A DNA stretch of 64,000 nucleotides, from contig JBAXXL010000014.1 of assembly GCA_037127915.1 (NCBI GenBank), positions 1-64,000 on the forward strand. The letters run 5' to 3'. This DNA is from JBAXXL01 sp037127915 (GTDB lineage Bacteria > Bacteroidota > Ignavibacteria > Kapaibacteriales > UBA2268). Each line of letters opens with the position of its first letter. Positions within the stretch are counted from its first letter, which is position 1. The notes under the pieces are model-generated. The model made no database searches and was not told the origin of the DNA. It worked only from the letters and a program-made list of their open reading frames with translations. The position numbers and the translations under genes are program-made. Shown here piece after piece: positions 50,188-60,007 of the stretch.

Positions 50188-52089
50188 ATGAATTTAGTTA
50201 AAATTACGAAATTAGCAAGCCAAATATCTATAATATTGGTTGCATTTTGTATATCACTTAGCACTATGTCAGCACAGTCTGGGTGGGTAGCGGGAGATTT
50301 CCATCAACACACGACATTTACAGATGGTTCGTACAGCATTATGTATATGATGCAAAAAGATGCGCAATATAATCTTAAATGGTGGGCGAATAGCGAACAC
50401 GGTGGCGGATTTAACCGTAATGGTTTGTTAAGTGGTTACGATTTGTTTGACGGTTTGGATGCGAATGGGAAAGTAAAAACGACTACAACATTTTGGGATA
50501 CCTACTCATCCGCTAATATATTGGGAAATGTTAAAAGTGGTACGAATCCTAATATGTGGAGATGGCAAAGCTTGAGAGATTATTCATATTATGCGATTAA
50601 AATTGCTCGTAATATGTACCCATCAAAAATTATATTTCAAGGTTATGAATGGAATGTTCCCGGACACGAACATTGCAGTTTCAGCACATTTGTTGACCAA
50701 TTCAAAGCTAACGACAATGAATACGCGCTTTCAGAATTTGAATTTAGATTTGATGCAAATGATAAAGATACAACCGGCGGCTTAGCTCAAGGCTGGACAA
50801 ATAAAAACTTTGTAAACGACCACGCAAAAGCAGTACAAGCAATAACTTGGTTACAGAACAACCACAGAATGACTAGTTGGACAGTTTTTGCTCATCCGGA
50901 AAGAAAACCACAAACAAAAGGCGGATACCAAATAAAAGATTTTAGAGATTTTAACAATGCGGGTCCTGATGTAGCATTTGGTTTTGAAAGTGTTCCTGGA
51001 CATCAAATGGGTGCTGAACGTGGTGGATATACACCTACTGCTGCTGGTGGTGGAACTTATGGAGGTTCTGGTTATTTCTCCGCAAAAGTTGGCGGTTTAT
51101 GGGATGCAATGCTTTCAGAAGGAAGACATTTCTGGTTATTTTCTAATTCCGATTGTCATGATACAACTACAGCTACAGGAAGTGACTTTTTCCCTGGTGA
51201 ATACCAAAAAAATTATACTTACTTAGCAGATGTAAAAAACCCGCAATCAATTGTTGATGGTATGCGTTCAGGCAATAGTTGGGTTGTTTCCGGTGACCTA
51301 ATTGATTCGTTGAATTTTAAAGTAGAAGGCTCGACGATGGGTGAAACTGCAAATGTTACAGGCAAAACAGTTAATGTAACTATTAGACTTCACGACCCAG
51401 AAACGCCAAATTACAATGTATGGAGCACTTATAACAATCCTAAAGTTGACCATATTGATTTGATCGGCGGTAAATTGGGTAATAAAATTGACCCTGCTGA
51501 TGCTCAATACAATATTGAAACAGTTAATACAACCAAAGTAATTGCAAGATTTGATGCGGTAGGCGGAGTTACTGATACAAAAGGTATCGTTAGTAAAAAA
51601 TGGAATGATAAAGGTAATGGCTGGAAAGAAATGACTTTGGAAGTAGATATGACTAATAATATGTATTTCCGCTTGAGAGGTACTAATTTAGGTTTGAATG
51701 TTGCAAAGGAAACTGATGGCGAAGGCAATCCATTAGCTGATTCATTAATGGGCGGACCTCTTGGAAATACCAGAGCAAAAGCTTTTGCTGATTTATGGTT
51801 CTATTCAAACCCAATTTTTGTAAAATCTTCAGCTTTAGCAATAAAAGAAGGCAAAGAGGTGGAAAAAATATTCTCGGTTTATCCTAATCCTACAAATAGC
51901 GCTATTACAGTAACTTGTCCAACCGGTTCAGAAGTAAAAGTCATAGACTTAAAAGGACAAGTATTGACTTCATTTGAAATGACAAGCGATTTAGACCAAA
52001 TTGATTTGCAAAATTTTACAAATGGTACTTATATAGTTGAAATGAATTATAATGGTCAAAGATTTTCGGAAAATGTAATCAAGTATTAA
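50188..52089 (+). CDS. T9SS-secreted PHP-fold protein
   Basis: A 633-residue exported protein (signal to about SAQ). Residues ~35-390 are a PHP-type metallohydrolase fold: GDFHQHTTFTDGSYS with the metal-binding H-x-H, NSEHGGGF, FAHPERK and FSNSDCHD, matching the histidine/aspartate set of PHP enzymes. A beta domain follows, then a type A sorting domain (IFSVYPNPTNSAITVTC to SENVIKY). The start at 50188 has GGAG upstream; 50170 would add six residues. PHP enzymes hydrolyse phosphoesters; a secreted one might release phosphate from an outside substrate. Substrate unknown. Confidence 0.82.
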   Translation: MNLVKITKLASQISIILVAFCISLSTMSAQSGWVAGDFHQHTTFTDGSYSIMYMMQKDAQYNLKWWANSEHGGGFNRNGLLSGYDLFDGLDANGKVKTTTTFWDTYSSANILGNVKSGTNPNMWRWQSLRDYSYYAIKIARNMYPSKIIFQGYEWNVPGHEHCSFSTFVDQFKANDNEYALSEFEFRFDANDKDTTGGLAQGWTNKNFVNDHAKAVQAITWLQNNHRMTSWTVFAHPERKPQTKGGYQIKDFRDFNNAGPDVAFGFESVPGHQMGAERGGYTPTAAGGGTYGGSGYFSAKVGGLWDAMLSEGRHFWLFSNSDCHDTTTATGSDFFPGEYQKNYTYLADVKNPQSIVDGMRSGNSWVVSGDLIDSLNFKVEGSTMGETANVTGKTVNVTIRLHDPETPNYNVWSTYNNPKVDHIDLIGGKLGNKIDPADAQYNIETVNTTKVIARFDAVGGVTDTKGIVSKKWNDKGNGWKEMTLEVDMTNNMYFRLRGTNLGLNVAKETDGEGNPLADSLMGGPLGNTRAKAFADLWFYSNPIFVKSSALAIKEGKEVEKIFSVYPNPTNSAITVTCPTGSEVKVIDLKGQVLTSFEMTSDLDQIDLQNFTNGTYIVEMNYNGQRFSENVIKY

Positions 52090-52424
52090 TTGTAATTCAG
52101 AAAATTTAAAAACAAAATTTTATAAATATACTTAACATTTTCCCTTATCTTGTTTTCCCATAGTAGGCTGTTGTCCCTGTCAACAGCCATTTTTTATCAA
52201 CGATGGTTTAATTATTTTGACTTTAATTAAAAGTTCCACAAAACTAAGTCGTTGAAAATAAAATCAACATTTCTGGCAACTGTGCGTCTTTAGGGCGAAA
52301 CGAAATTGTTTGAAGCTAAATATATTATGAAATAGAGTTAAAATAACTTATGGAACTTCAATAAACATTATTGCGACATATACGTAGTAAATGTTTGATT
52401 TTATAAATTTAAATAATAATAATA
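52090..52424. other. Intergenic stretch with terminator
   Basis: No gene. It holds the terminator at 52166-52195. I see no repeat or other structure in the rest; a promoter for the next gene is expected but not clear. Confidence 0.55.
52166..52195 (+). terminator. Intrinsic terminator of the PHP gene
   Basis: GGCTGTTG-TCCCTGT-CAACAGCC followed by ATTTTTT. It lies about 75 bp after the stop. Confidence 0.85.
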
Positions 52425-53363
52425 ATGAATAATCAATTGCATACAATATTAGGTGCTTCGGGTGCCACAGGCAAAGCAGTTATAAAGGAACTGCAACAAA
52501 GAGATTTGCCAATAAGATTAGTACAAAGGAATGCGAAGGCAGGTGACAAAGAAACTATAAAAGCAGATTTATTGTCAGCGGATGAAGCAAAAATCGCAAT
52601 TAAAGGTTCGACACACGTATACCTTTGTGTAGCTCTCCCTTATGATTCCAAAATATGGCTTGAAAAATGGCCTCTAATAATGCAAAATGTCATAGATGCC
52701 TGTGCTGAAACAAATGCAATACTAATATTTTTAGATAACGCTTATATGTACGGTCCAGCTCCATTAGCAATTCCATTTGCCGAAAACCATTCGCAAAATC
52801 CGGGCACTAAGAAAGGGTTGGCTAGAAAGAAAACCATAGATTTATTAATCAAAGCAATGGAATACAAGAAGGTTAATGCCGTTATTGGTAGATCTGCTGA
52901 CTTTTATGGACCACATACCATTTCCAGCGCATTTTACAATTCATTTTTAGAGAAAATGTTGGCAGGCAAGGCTCCACAATCTATTGGTAAGATTAATGTG
53001 AAACATACATACGCCAATACTACGGATAATGCTAAAGCTTTAGTATCACTTGCGCTTGACCCTTCGACTCATGGACAAGTATGGCATTTGCCTGTTGGCG
53101 AACCAATAACTGTTGAAGAAGTTACAGTTATATTTAACAAAATACTTGGAAGTAATTACAAAATCAGTTACCTTCCACCAATTATCGCAAAAATCGTTTC
53201 TATATTTATCCCTGTTTTAAATGAAGCTGTCGTGATGCTATATCAATTTGATAATGAATATATTATGTCATTCGATAAATTCAAAAAGCATTTCCCGGAT
53301 TTTAAAGTTACCCCATACGAAATTGGTATAAAAGACATGATTAAATCCTTTCAAGTAGAATAG
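52425..53363 (+). CDS. NAD(P)-binding epimerase/NmrA-like protein
   Basis: A 312-residue extended short-chain dehydrogenase. The nucleotide motif is LGASGATGKAVIKEL (residues ~8-22), and RNAKAGDKETIKADLLS shows the usual acidic end. No clear Tyr-x3-Lys catalytic pair: LDNAYMYGP and RKKTIDLLIKAM sit where it would be, so it may be an NmrA/atypical member. TYANTTDNAKALVSLALDP is typical of epimerase-type proteins. Substrate unknown. No ribosome site is apparent. Confidence 0.8.
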   Translation: MNNQLHTILGASGATGKAVIKELQQRDLPIRLVQRNAKAGDKETIKADLLSADEAKIAIKGSTHVYLCVALPYDSKIWLEKWPLIMQNVIDACAETNAILIFLDNAYMYGPAPLAIPFAENHSQNPGTKKGLARKKTIDLLIKAMEYKKVNAVIGRSADFYGPHTISSAFYNSFLEKMLAGKAPQSIGKINVKHTYANTTDNAKALVSLALDPSTHGQVWHLPVGEPITVEEVTVIFNKILGSNYKISYLPPIIAKIVSIFIPVLNEAVVMLYQFDNEYIMSFDKFKKHFPDFKVTPYEIGIKDMIKSFQVE

Positions 53364-53425
53364 TTTTCAAAATTTAATAAATCTCGACCATGAGAATTTC
53401 TCGACTCTGGAACAAAAAATAATAA

Positions 53426-54283
53426 ATGTTAAAAAATACAATCGAAATAGATCAGAACAAATGCACAGTTTGCGGAAATTGTATAAAAGTATGTCCTGGT
53501 AAAACTCTCGAAATCGTTGATAATACGGTAGAACAAACAAAACCAAGATCGTGCATTTCCTGCGGACATTGTGCCGCGATTTGCCCGGAAGATGCAATCA
53601 TATCGCTGAATGACAATCCAAAATCATTTACTGCTCAAATATATGAAGATGGACTAAACGATGTCGAAAAATTGCTTATTGGTAAACGTTCTGTACGTGA
53701 ATATCGGAAAAAAGATATCGATAAAAGCATGCTCGGAAATTTTATTCACTATGCTGAAAAAGCACCAAGTTCCTCGAATAAAAGGAAAAGAGAATATATA
53801 GTAATAACCGATAAAGATAAAATTTTGGAATTGGAAAAGGTTATATTGAAGAAATTTAATTCTTTGAAAATCATTATCAATCCTTTTGTAAGTAATCTGA
53901 TAAAGATATTCAATAAAAAACTGGCTAATAACATATTGACGCTTAAAGATGGTATTGATCAAATGAATACAGACTTTGATAATACAGATTACCAGATATT
54001 CCGCACCGCACCTTGTATTATATTCATTCTTGGTCCAAAGAAAGCACCTCAGGCAAAAGATGACTGTGTCATTGCTCAGCAATATATGATGTTATATGCG
54101 CAATCACATGGAATTGCGAGTTGTATAATTGGTTATGCTCAGTTTGCCCACAAGACTTTGGAAAAAATCCTGAAAGTTAAAAAAGGCTACTCAATCTACG
54201 CAGTGTCAATTTTCGGTTATCCGAAATACACATACAAGAAAGAAATCAACTACATAAATCCACCGCTAACGACTTGGATTTAA
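53426..54283 (+). CDS. Ferredoxin-nitroreductase fusion protein
   Basis: A 285-residue two-domain protein. Residues ~10-58 hold two [4Fe-4S] clusters (CTVCGNCIKVC and CISCGHCAAIC), typical of 2x4Fe-4S ferredoxins. Residues ~80-285 are a nitroreductase FMN domain (GKRSVREYRKKDIDKSML, ending in FGYPKYTYKKEI). Such fusions link ferredoxin electrons to reduction of nitro or quinone compounds. It lies 62 bp after the NmrA-like gene. Confidence 0.9.
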   Translation: MLKNTIEIDQNKCTVCGNCIKVCPGKTLEIVDNTVEQTKPRSCISCGHCAAICPEDAIISLNDNPKSFTAQIYEDGLNDVEKLLIGKRSVREYRKKDIDKSMLGNFIHYAEKAPSSSNKRKREYIVITDKDKILELEKVILKKFNSLKIIINPFVSNLIKIFNKKLANNILTLKDGIDQMNTDFDNTDYQIFRTAPCIIFILGPKKAPQAKDDCVIAQQYMMLYAQSHGIASCIIGYAQFAHKTLEKILKVKKGYSIYAVSIFGYPKYTYKKEINYINPPLTTWI

Positions 54284-54420
54284 AATTTATAATTGTAATC
54301 AGAAGTTCTTTTTGACTACTTTTCTTCTCTTTCCTTATATAAACTTTCAACTTTATGAACTTTAAGAACTCATTTCGTAGTTTGGCATAGAGTTTGAACA
54401 TATATAATACTTGATTTTTT

Positions 54421-54445
54421 AATATATTTGCAGATGATAAATTTG
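54421..54445 (+). promoter_or_regulatory. Possible -7 elements ahead of the 54480 operon
   Basis: TATATTTG (54423-54430) and TAAATTTG (54438-54445) both fit TAnnTTTG, 50 and 35 bp before the ATG. Neither has a TTTG at -33, so which (if any) is used cannot be told. Confidence 0.45.
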
Positions 54446-54479
54446 CATATATATATAATATTATAAAAAGGCTAAAAAT

Positions 54480-55040
54480 ATGGACAAAAAATATATACTA
54501 ATTATATTGCTTTTCCTTTTTTCTGTTTGCTATAAATCTCCTGCTCAAACATACTTTGGTGCCGGAGTAGACTACATTTACCCGCTGGGGAAATTGAATG
54601 AAGTAAACAAACCCGCCTTTGGTTATAATATACAGCTCGAATCAAGGAACTTTTGCAAATTATGGTATGGACTTAGATTGGATTATTTCTCTCCTAATAA
54701 AGTAGATTCAATGAACACGAGTTATTACAAAAATTTTATCCTAATATCACCGCAAGTACGTTATAATTTTGTAAACTGCAATAGTTACCAAAGGAAACTT
54801 ATTCCTTATATACAGGCACTTTTCACTATAAGTTCGATAACCGGTTTGGATGATGCACAAAAATTAGGATTGGGCGGAGCGGCAGGCGGAGGACTTTCGT
54901 ATGGATTCTCTATTGGGAAAACTTGCTTTTTGTTGGATTTGAATGTGTTATATAATGCGGATAATTTTATTTATAGAGTAGAATCAAGACCCTCGCTTGA
55001 ATCAATTACCGGAAGTATAAATTTGAGCGTGAGGATATAA
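54480..55040 (+). CDS. Small outer-membrane barrel protein
   Basis: A 186-residue exported protein (signal to SPAQ). The rest is a beta-rich 8-strand-like barrel (YFGAGVDYIYPLGK, GYNIQLESRNF, LLDLNVLYNADNF, SINLSVRI). No enzyme motif. It begins a tight operon: the next gene starts within its stop (TAATG). Confidence 0.7.
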   Translation: MDKKYILIILLFLFSVCYKSPAQTYFGAGVDYIYPLGKLNEVNKPAFGYNIQLESRNFCKLWYGLRLDYFSPNKVDSMNTSYYKNFILISPQVRYNFVNCNSYQRKLIPYIQALFTISSITGLDDAQKLGLGGAAGGGLSYGFSIGKTCFLLDLNVLYNADNFIYRVESRPSLESITGSINLSVRI

Positions 55041-56194
55041 TGAAAACCAAAAGAAATCTCATTTCATTCTTTCTTTTTATTTGGATTATATCCTCATTGG
55101 TACAAAGCTGTGCCACGACAAAGCCGCACTACGATGATGCTGTAAGAATTAAAAAAGCTTACGAACGGCAGTACAATACCAATCCATTTACCAAAGAACC
55201 TCGTAATGGAAGTTCTTTGCGCGGGAAAGTGCTGGGCGTATCAATTATTACCCAACCCGATTCTTGCCCGATTAAGCCAACAACCGAATATATCATTTCG
55301 CAATATGTTCTATTTGTCGATTCATCAGCCGCAAATGAGGATCAAATTGAAAAAATACCTTTAAACTGCGTTGAATTAATTGGTTACAAATTGGATCCCG
55401 ATGACAAAGATTTTGGAAAAATAAATATTTTTGAGGATTATCATAATCCACTTAAACCTGATAGATATAGATTTGTAAAAATTGATTCCACTTTTATAGA
55501 CACTTGTTCGGATTGTGGTTGTAATAAACTTGATATCGCACTTCCAGAACTGAGATTCAAGTGTCCGAAAAGGAATTGCAGTTGGTATTTTCTAGAATTA
55601 CGCGGTGTTTATAGCATTTATAATGATGTCAAAATAACCAACACCACTATAGGCCGCGATAATATTTCCGCTGAAATTGCGGCGGGTTTTAGATTTGGTG
55701 AAAGCAAAAAGTTTGGGCTGGGGGTTGCTGTTTCCAATGGTATTAAAGCTTATGATTCAAAGCAAAGCATAGACTTAACAAGACCTTCGGCTATGCTCCA
55801 CCTTCGATATGATTTTTTATCGCGGTGCAATAAAGCGTTATCTCAGAAAAATAACATTTTTAAAACTTTATGCCTCAGCCCTTTTGTGTATGGTCAAATC
55901 GGTGGGATGATTGATTCCGCAACAATAAATTTATTCAAACTAAACTTTTCAGCTGACTGCAAAAATAAATTAAATGTGAATGGTGAATTACCCGGTTTTG
56001 ATTTGAGTATCCCAATTTCTTATACATTAGGCGCGGGTATTGATATTCCGTTAGTATCTTGGATGGATTTATCAGCCGATGTTAGTTTTCGTTCCTATGC
56101 CGTGGGTGAAATGACGCAATTACGTGGATATACGAATGTACCTGTTAAGCGGACAATTAATATGCTGGTTTTTAGATTTGGCGTAACATTTTAA
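55040..56194 (+). CDS. Outer-membrane protein, operon gene 2
   Basis: A 384-residue exported protein. The signal ends near LVQSC, a possible lipobox (Cys24), though the -2 residue is unusual. The front half is a small domain with cysteines (DTCSDCGCNKL, KCPKRNCSW); the second half has strand repeats and ends in FRFGVTF, a terminal Phe typical of barrel proteins. Function unknown. The start overlaps the previous stop. 12 bp to the next gene. Confidence 0.65.
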   Translation: MKTKRNLISFFLFIWIISSLVQSCATTKPHYDDAVRIKKAYERQYNTNPFTKEPRNGSSLRGKVLGVSIITQPDSCPIKPTTEYIISQYVLFVDSSAANEDQIEKIPLNCVELIGYKLDPDDKDFGKINIFEDYHNPLKPDRYRFVKIDSTFIDTCSDCGCNKLDIALPELRFKCPKRNCSWYFLELRGVYSIYNDVKITNTTIGRDNISAEIAAGFRFGESKKFGLGVAVSNGIKAYDSKQSIDLTRPSAMLHLRYDFLSRCNKALSQKNNIFKTLCLSPFVYGQIGGMIDSATINLFKLNFSADCKNKLNVNGELPGFDLSIPISYTLGAGIDIPLVSWMDLSADVSFRSYAVGEMTQLRGYTNVPVKRTINMLVFRFGVTF

Positions 56195-56206
56195 TGAGGA
56201 AAAAAC

Positions 56207-57022
56207 ATGAAAATAATATTAATTTCAATAGCTGTAGCAACATTACTTTTTCTAAATTCCTGCAATGAATGTCCAATTTGCGAGCAAGAGAATCAATGTA
56301 AAGTAAGAGAGGCAACAATTACTATATTTAATCCGAGATTGGAGAAAATCAACGATAGTACTTGGGTACCCGTCCCTGGATATTCTATCCATTCATTTTT
56401 GTTCCCTGAAGATGATATCAGTTCCGGAACACTTCCAAACGAAACACCATACCTTTTGAATGATAAAATTCAACTTGCCGAACAGATATATAATGATGGT
56501 ACTCAGGATTTGAATACTATTCTTTTAGGTAACTACCCGACAAATGAGCGAATGGTTGGTGATATATTGCTAATTGATGCGGATACTGCAAATCAAACTG
56601 TAGTAATCAGAGTAAGCGGTGAAATTTACAGACTACCAAATAACTATATGTTGGACGATGCAAATTTATTCTGTAAGCAATACATTCCTGATAATCAAAC
56701 TGAAATCGGAGAAGGTTACGCTTTGTTATCACAATACGGCAAAGGTTTTACTTATGCCGCAAATGAGCCATTTTCTATTTACGACTTCAAAGTGTTTGAT
56801 ATGGCGGGTAATGAAGTAGCGGCAACTCCACCGGCGGCTGTTGTTAATAATCTATTAATGCTTGTTTCTGGTAAAACTATCAATCTAACAGTTCGAAAAG
56901 GGAAAGTATTTTTATACCGTGCTAGAAATGGAAGAACATTTGTCTTTGCTATAGCGAATATATCGCAAAGTACGACGGCACCTTATAAAAAACGTATAAC
57001 AATTTTATTCACTGCGTTATAA
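56207..57022 (+). CDS. Predicted lipoprotein, operon gene 3
   Basis: A 271-residue lipoprotein (lipobox LFLNSC, Cys19, followed by NECPICEQENQC). The body is beta-rich (AEQIYNDGTQDLNTILLGNY, VVIRVSGEIYRLPNN). No known family. A GAGGA ribosome site is present. It lies 12 bp after gene 2 and 8 bp before gene 4. Confidence 0.65.
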   Translation: MKIILISIAVATLLFLNSCNECPICEQENQCKVREATITIFNPRLEKINDSTWVPVPGYSIHSFLFPEDDISSGTLPNETPYLLNDKIQLAEQIYNDGTQDLNTILLGNYPTNERMVGDILLIDADTANQTVVIRVSGEIYRLPNNYMLDDANLFCKQYIPDNQTEIGEGYALLSQYGKGFTYAANEPFSIYDFKVFDMAGNEVAATPPAAVVNNLLMLVSGKTINLTVRKGKVFLYRARNGRTFVFAIANISQSTTAPYKKRITILFTAL

Positions 57023-57030
57023 GGAAATAA

Positions 57031-59625
57031 ATGAAATTAATCAGAATTATAGCATTGTTTATATTGTTGGCAATCTCATTATCGTGCAGTCATAAAATTG
57101 TAAAAGCACCACCCGGAAATGTGGAAATATTAAATACAACGAATGATGAAATAGCGCCCGTTCAAAGACCAGGAAATGAGATTAAGAATTGCGACGTGTG
57201 CAACAAGGAATTAAAATCGAAGAATCAAGGAATCAACGATGGTATTCAAAATTCAAATTTGTTGATTAGTCAACTAATGGCAGACCAATTGCCAAAAACT
57301 GCTCTTGATTATTTAACATTAAATGCGGAATCAGTTACTTTTACTTCCAACGAATCGGGGTTCGTTTCTATCTCCCACCCACCTGACCAAAATTATGCTA
57401 AAGAAATCGGTTTGCCAATCGAAGGGATAGTAGGCGGAACAGATATTTTTGAATTTACGAAAGAAAACGGTAAATACATTTTTAGGAATTTGGGCGAACC
57501 TATAAATTCTGAATTTTGGGATTCGCATCCATTCGCAATTAAAGATAAGAATTGCAATACATTGCTCGTTTGGTCATCCGATAGATATGATATTCCAAAT
57601 AATGCAAGCTACCCATATACCAATCAAGGAAATGCCGATTTATTTTATGCCTTTAATATAAATGGCAAATGGAGTAAAGTAAATAGTTTTTCAGCGATGG
57701 GTGATAGTATAAATTTGTCCAATTCAAACGAATTTTCTCCATTTATTACTTGCTTCTGCAAATCGCCTTTACTACTCTTTGCATCTGATAGAAATAATAA
57801 AGATTATAACTTATACAAAGTTGGATTGACTATTGATTTTGATAAACAGATTATTTACAGCAACGGCGTGGTTGAAAAATTAGATGGAATAAACAGTAGC
57901 GCGGACGAGCTTTTTCCTTTTATCCCCAACCCTATTTCGACTAATTCATTCATATATTTTTCCTCGAATAGATTTGATAAACCTACTAAGATAAACAAGG
58001 ATAGTATATATAAAAATGTCGGTTTATATGATATCTATAAATTTCCGTATGATACAGATTGCAAAGAAAAAGTAAAGCCACTACCATCTGGTAAAATAAA
58101 ATATAATATCGTTATCAAATCCACCAATCCTGATTTTATTCTTGCGGGTCCACTATTTATTACAACCGAAATAAATGGTCCAAAACAAGAACTTAAAAAC
58201 GGCGAAACCATCGATTTGCCTTATTCTGCCAAAATTAATACTTTTGGCGGCTCACTATATGAAGACAATATAAACAGTCAAGATGGTACTTTGAAATACT
58301 ACCAATCTCGAACTATCACCAAATTACCACCTGAAATCAGTAAACGCGAATTTATTCAGAAATACGACACATTGGTAAACCCAAAATATAAAGAAGTATT
58401 CGATACATTGGATATTGCTTCCGAATTGGTAGAATTAACCGTTACTGAATTGAAAAGCAAAAACTATGCAGTCAAGTCTGTGAGTTTTATCAATCCGGCA
58501 TTTAGAATTGTGTGGGCACAAAGAGTGTTGGACAAACAAGATAGAATTAGTAAAAAAAGAGTTATTACACTTATCGATACACTCCAGAAATACGACACAA
58601 CATACCATCGAATTACACGCGATAATCCTGCTCTTTCAGTTCTAACTCAAAAAGGATTTAACGTAAATTACTGCTATGCCGAGGATGTTTTTGTTTACGA
58701 TACCATATATATTTACCCGAAATATTATCATTGCCCGCCGTGCCGTTGGGAGTATGCTCAAAATATAAAAGAAGATAAAAAGAATGTTCCATTTTTCCAA
58801 ACCGGTATGTGGGAAGTAAATACAAGCGAAAATCTTGAACGTCATTTGAAAGAATTATCAAGTCCAGCTTTTGGTAATGCATCATTTATCGAACTTCATC
58901 CTGACAATCAGGAATTCGGATATTTAGACCCAAATTTCAGCCAATCTCAAGAGAATGCTCGAAGATTAAAGAGAAATAAAAGGGTTGAAGAATACAAAGA
59001 ATATGCAGATTCCGTTGATAAATACTTGAATCGTATGGCAAACGATATTACAAATAAGATAATACCGGCGTTTACAGAAGAATTGAAAAAAGAACCAAGA
59101 AACCTGCTAATCATTCATATCCAAGGCTATAGCGATATCAGACCAATTGTTCGAGGTTGGTACACCGGTGATAGAACTATCAAATACTATTCTCCGAGTT
59201 TTGATGAATCAACCATGCGTTTGACCTATAGCAAATCGAATAAAGTAGCAATATTCCCGCTGGCGAGTTTGGTCGGTTCTGCAAATGATACGTTGTCGAA
59301 ATTGAGAGCATATTCGGGATATTATGAATTGAAAAAATTGCTTATGAAAAATGAAGCGTTTATGGATTATGTCTATAAAGGAGAAGTTTATTTACCTGAT
59401 GATATAAATATTGAAGAAGAAATTAAATATAAAGTTAATAACGCTAAAATCATATTCGTTATAGAAGGCAAACAAGTTGATCCGACTTTAATCCCAAAAA
59501 TCCCGGGATATGTAACTAGAATTGATGATTTTTATGAATTAGATCGTATTCGACGCATTGATGTGATAATCAATAGAGTGAAATATAAAGATGGTAAGCT
59601 GGAATCCGCTTGCTGTGGTGAATAA
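57031..59625 (+). CDS. Lipoprotein with PD40-like propeller and OmpA-like end
   Basis: An 864-residue lipoprotein (lipobox ISLSC, Cys19). Residues ~60-340 have PD40/WD40-like strands (LLVWSSDRYDIPN, LLLFASDRNNKDYNLYKV, FIYFSSNRFDK), as in envelope propellers. A long mixed domain follows. The last ~170 residues resemble an OmpA C-terminal domain (IHIQGYSDIRP near 700, then LSKLRAYSGYYELKKLL and RIRRIDVIINRVK), which binds peptidoglycan. The layout recalls T9SS PorE, but TPR repeats are missing. Four genes here form one envelope complex by context; role unknown. Confidence 0.65.
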   Translation: MKLIRIIALFILLAISLSCSHKIVKAPPGNVEILNTTNDEIAPVQRPGNEIKNCDVCNKELKSKNQGINDGIQNSNLLISQLMADQLPKTALDYLTLNAESVTFTSNESGFVSISHPPDQNYAKEIGLPIEGIVGGTDIFEFTKENGKYIFRNLGEPINSEFWDSHPFAIKDKNCNTLLVWSSDRYDIPNNASYPYTNQGNADLFYAFNINGKWSKVNSFSAMGDSINLSNSNEFSPFITCFCKSPLLLFASDRNNKDYNLYKVGLTIDFDKQIIYSNGVVEKLDGINSSADELFPFIPNPISTNSFIYFSSNRFDKPTKINKDSIYKNVGLYDIYKFPYDTDCKEKVKPLPSGKIKYNIVIKSTNPDFILAGPLFITTEINGPKQELKNGETIDLPYSAKINTFGGSLYEDNINSQDGTLKYYQSRTITKLPPEISKREFIQKYDTLVNPKYKEVFDTLDIASELVELTVTELKSKNYAVKSVSFINPAFRIVWAQRVLDKQDRISKKRVITLIDTLQKYDTTYHRITRDNPALSVLTQKGFNVNYCYAEDVFVYDTIYIYPKYYHCPPCRWEYAQNIKEDKKNVPFFQTGMWEVNTSENLERHLKELSSPAFGNASFIELHPDNQEFGYLDPNFSQSQENARRLKRNKRVEEYKEYADSVDKYLNRMANDITNKIIPAFTEELKKEPRNLLIIHIQGYSDIRPIVRGWYTGDRTIKYYSPSFDESTMRLTYSKSNKVAIFPLASLVGSANDTLSKLRAYSGYYELKKLLMKNEAFMDYVYKGEVYLPDDINIEEEIKYKVNNAKIIFVIEGKQVDPTLIPKIPGYVTRIDDFYELDRIRRIDVIINRVKYKDGKLESACCGE

Positions 59626-59658
59626 AGAATATAAGGGATTTAATACAGAGGCATCATA

Positions 59659-59847
59659 ATGACAGATACTATAGAAATAAAACAACAAGTCAAAGAAGCA
59701 TTATCAGAATTTTTTAGTGATGATAATGATTATCTTAGAAGTATTGTTAGTGAATTAATGGAAGAAATTGCTCTAGGTAAAGCAATGGAAGAAGGTGATG
59801 TCGGTGATTATGTTGATGAACAATTGATTTACAAGTGTTTTTCATAA
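59659..59847 (+). CDS. Small acidic protein, antitoxin-like
   Basis: A 62-residue helical acidic protein: TDTIEIKQQVKEALSEFF, then MEEIALGKAMEEGDVGDYVDEQL. The tail resembles the toxin-binding end of RelE-type antitoxins, but no toxin follows: the MITE-like copy B begins 3 bp after the stop. An AGAGG ribosome site is present. It could be an orphan antitoxin or the last member of the lipoprotein operon (33 bp gap). Confidence 0.5.
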   Translation: MTDTIEIKQQVKEALSEFFSDDNDYLRSIVSELMEEIALGKAMEEGDVGDYVDEQLIYKCFS

Positions 59848-59850
59848 AAA

Positions 59851-59980
59851 GGGGCTGTCTCACTACTCACAAGTTAGAAAAGTAGCTCAGACAGAAATGT
59901 CTAAGCTACTTCATAAATCAATGACATAGTAGAATAAACATTCCTGTCTGTTCTCAATAATTGTCGATTTTAAACAACCC
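59851..59980. mobile_element. MITE-like element, copy B (130 bp)
   Basis: A 130 bp relative of 10005-10135. The left end GGGGCTGTCTCAC matches copy A; the right end is more degenerate. 59888-59900 pairs with 59938-59950 (12 of 13), then a 5x5 internal loop, then CTACT/AGTAG around a 17 nt loop with AAATCAATGAC. Stem sequences differ from copy A but pairing is kept. No coding capacity. Confidence 0.72.
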
Positions 59981-60007
59981 TTTTAGTTTACTCGATTACT
60001 CAATCAT

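Noticed and set aside
57031..59625. Call as T9SS protein PorE
   Set aside because: Propeller and OmpA-like parts fit, but TPR repeats are missing and the operon partners are not T9SS proteins.
59659..59847. Firm call of a toxin-antitoxin system
   Set aside because: No toxin gene next to it; the similarity is only to acidic helical tails, so kept as a possibility.
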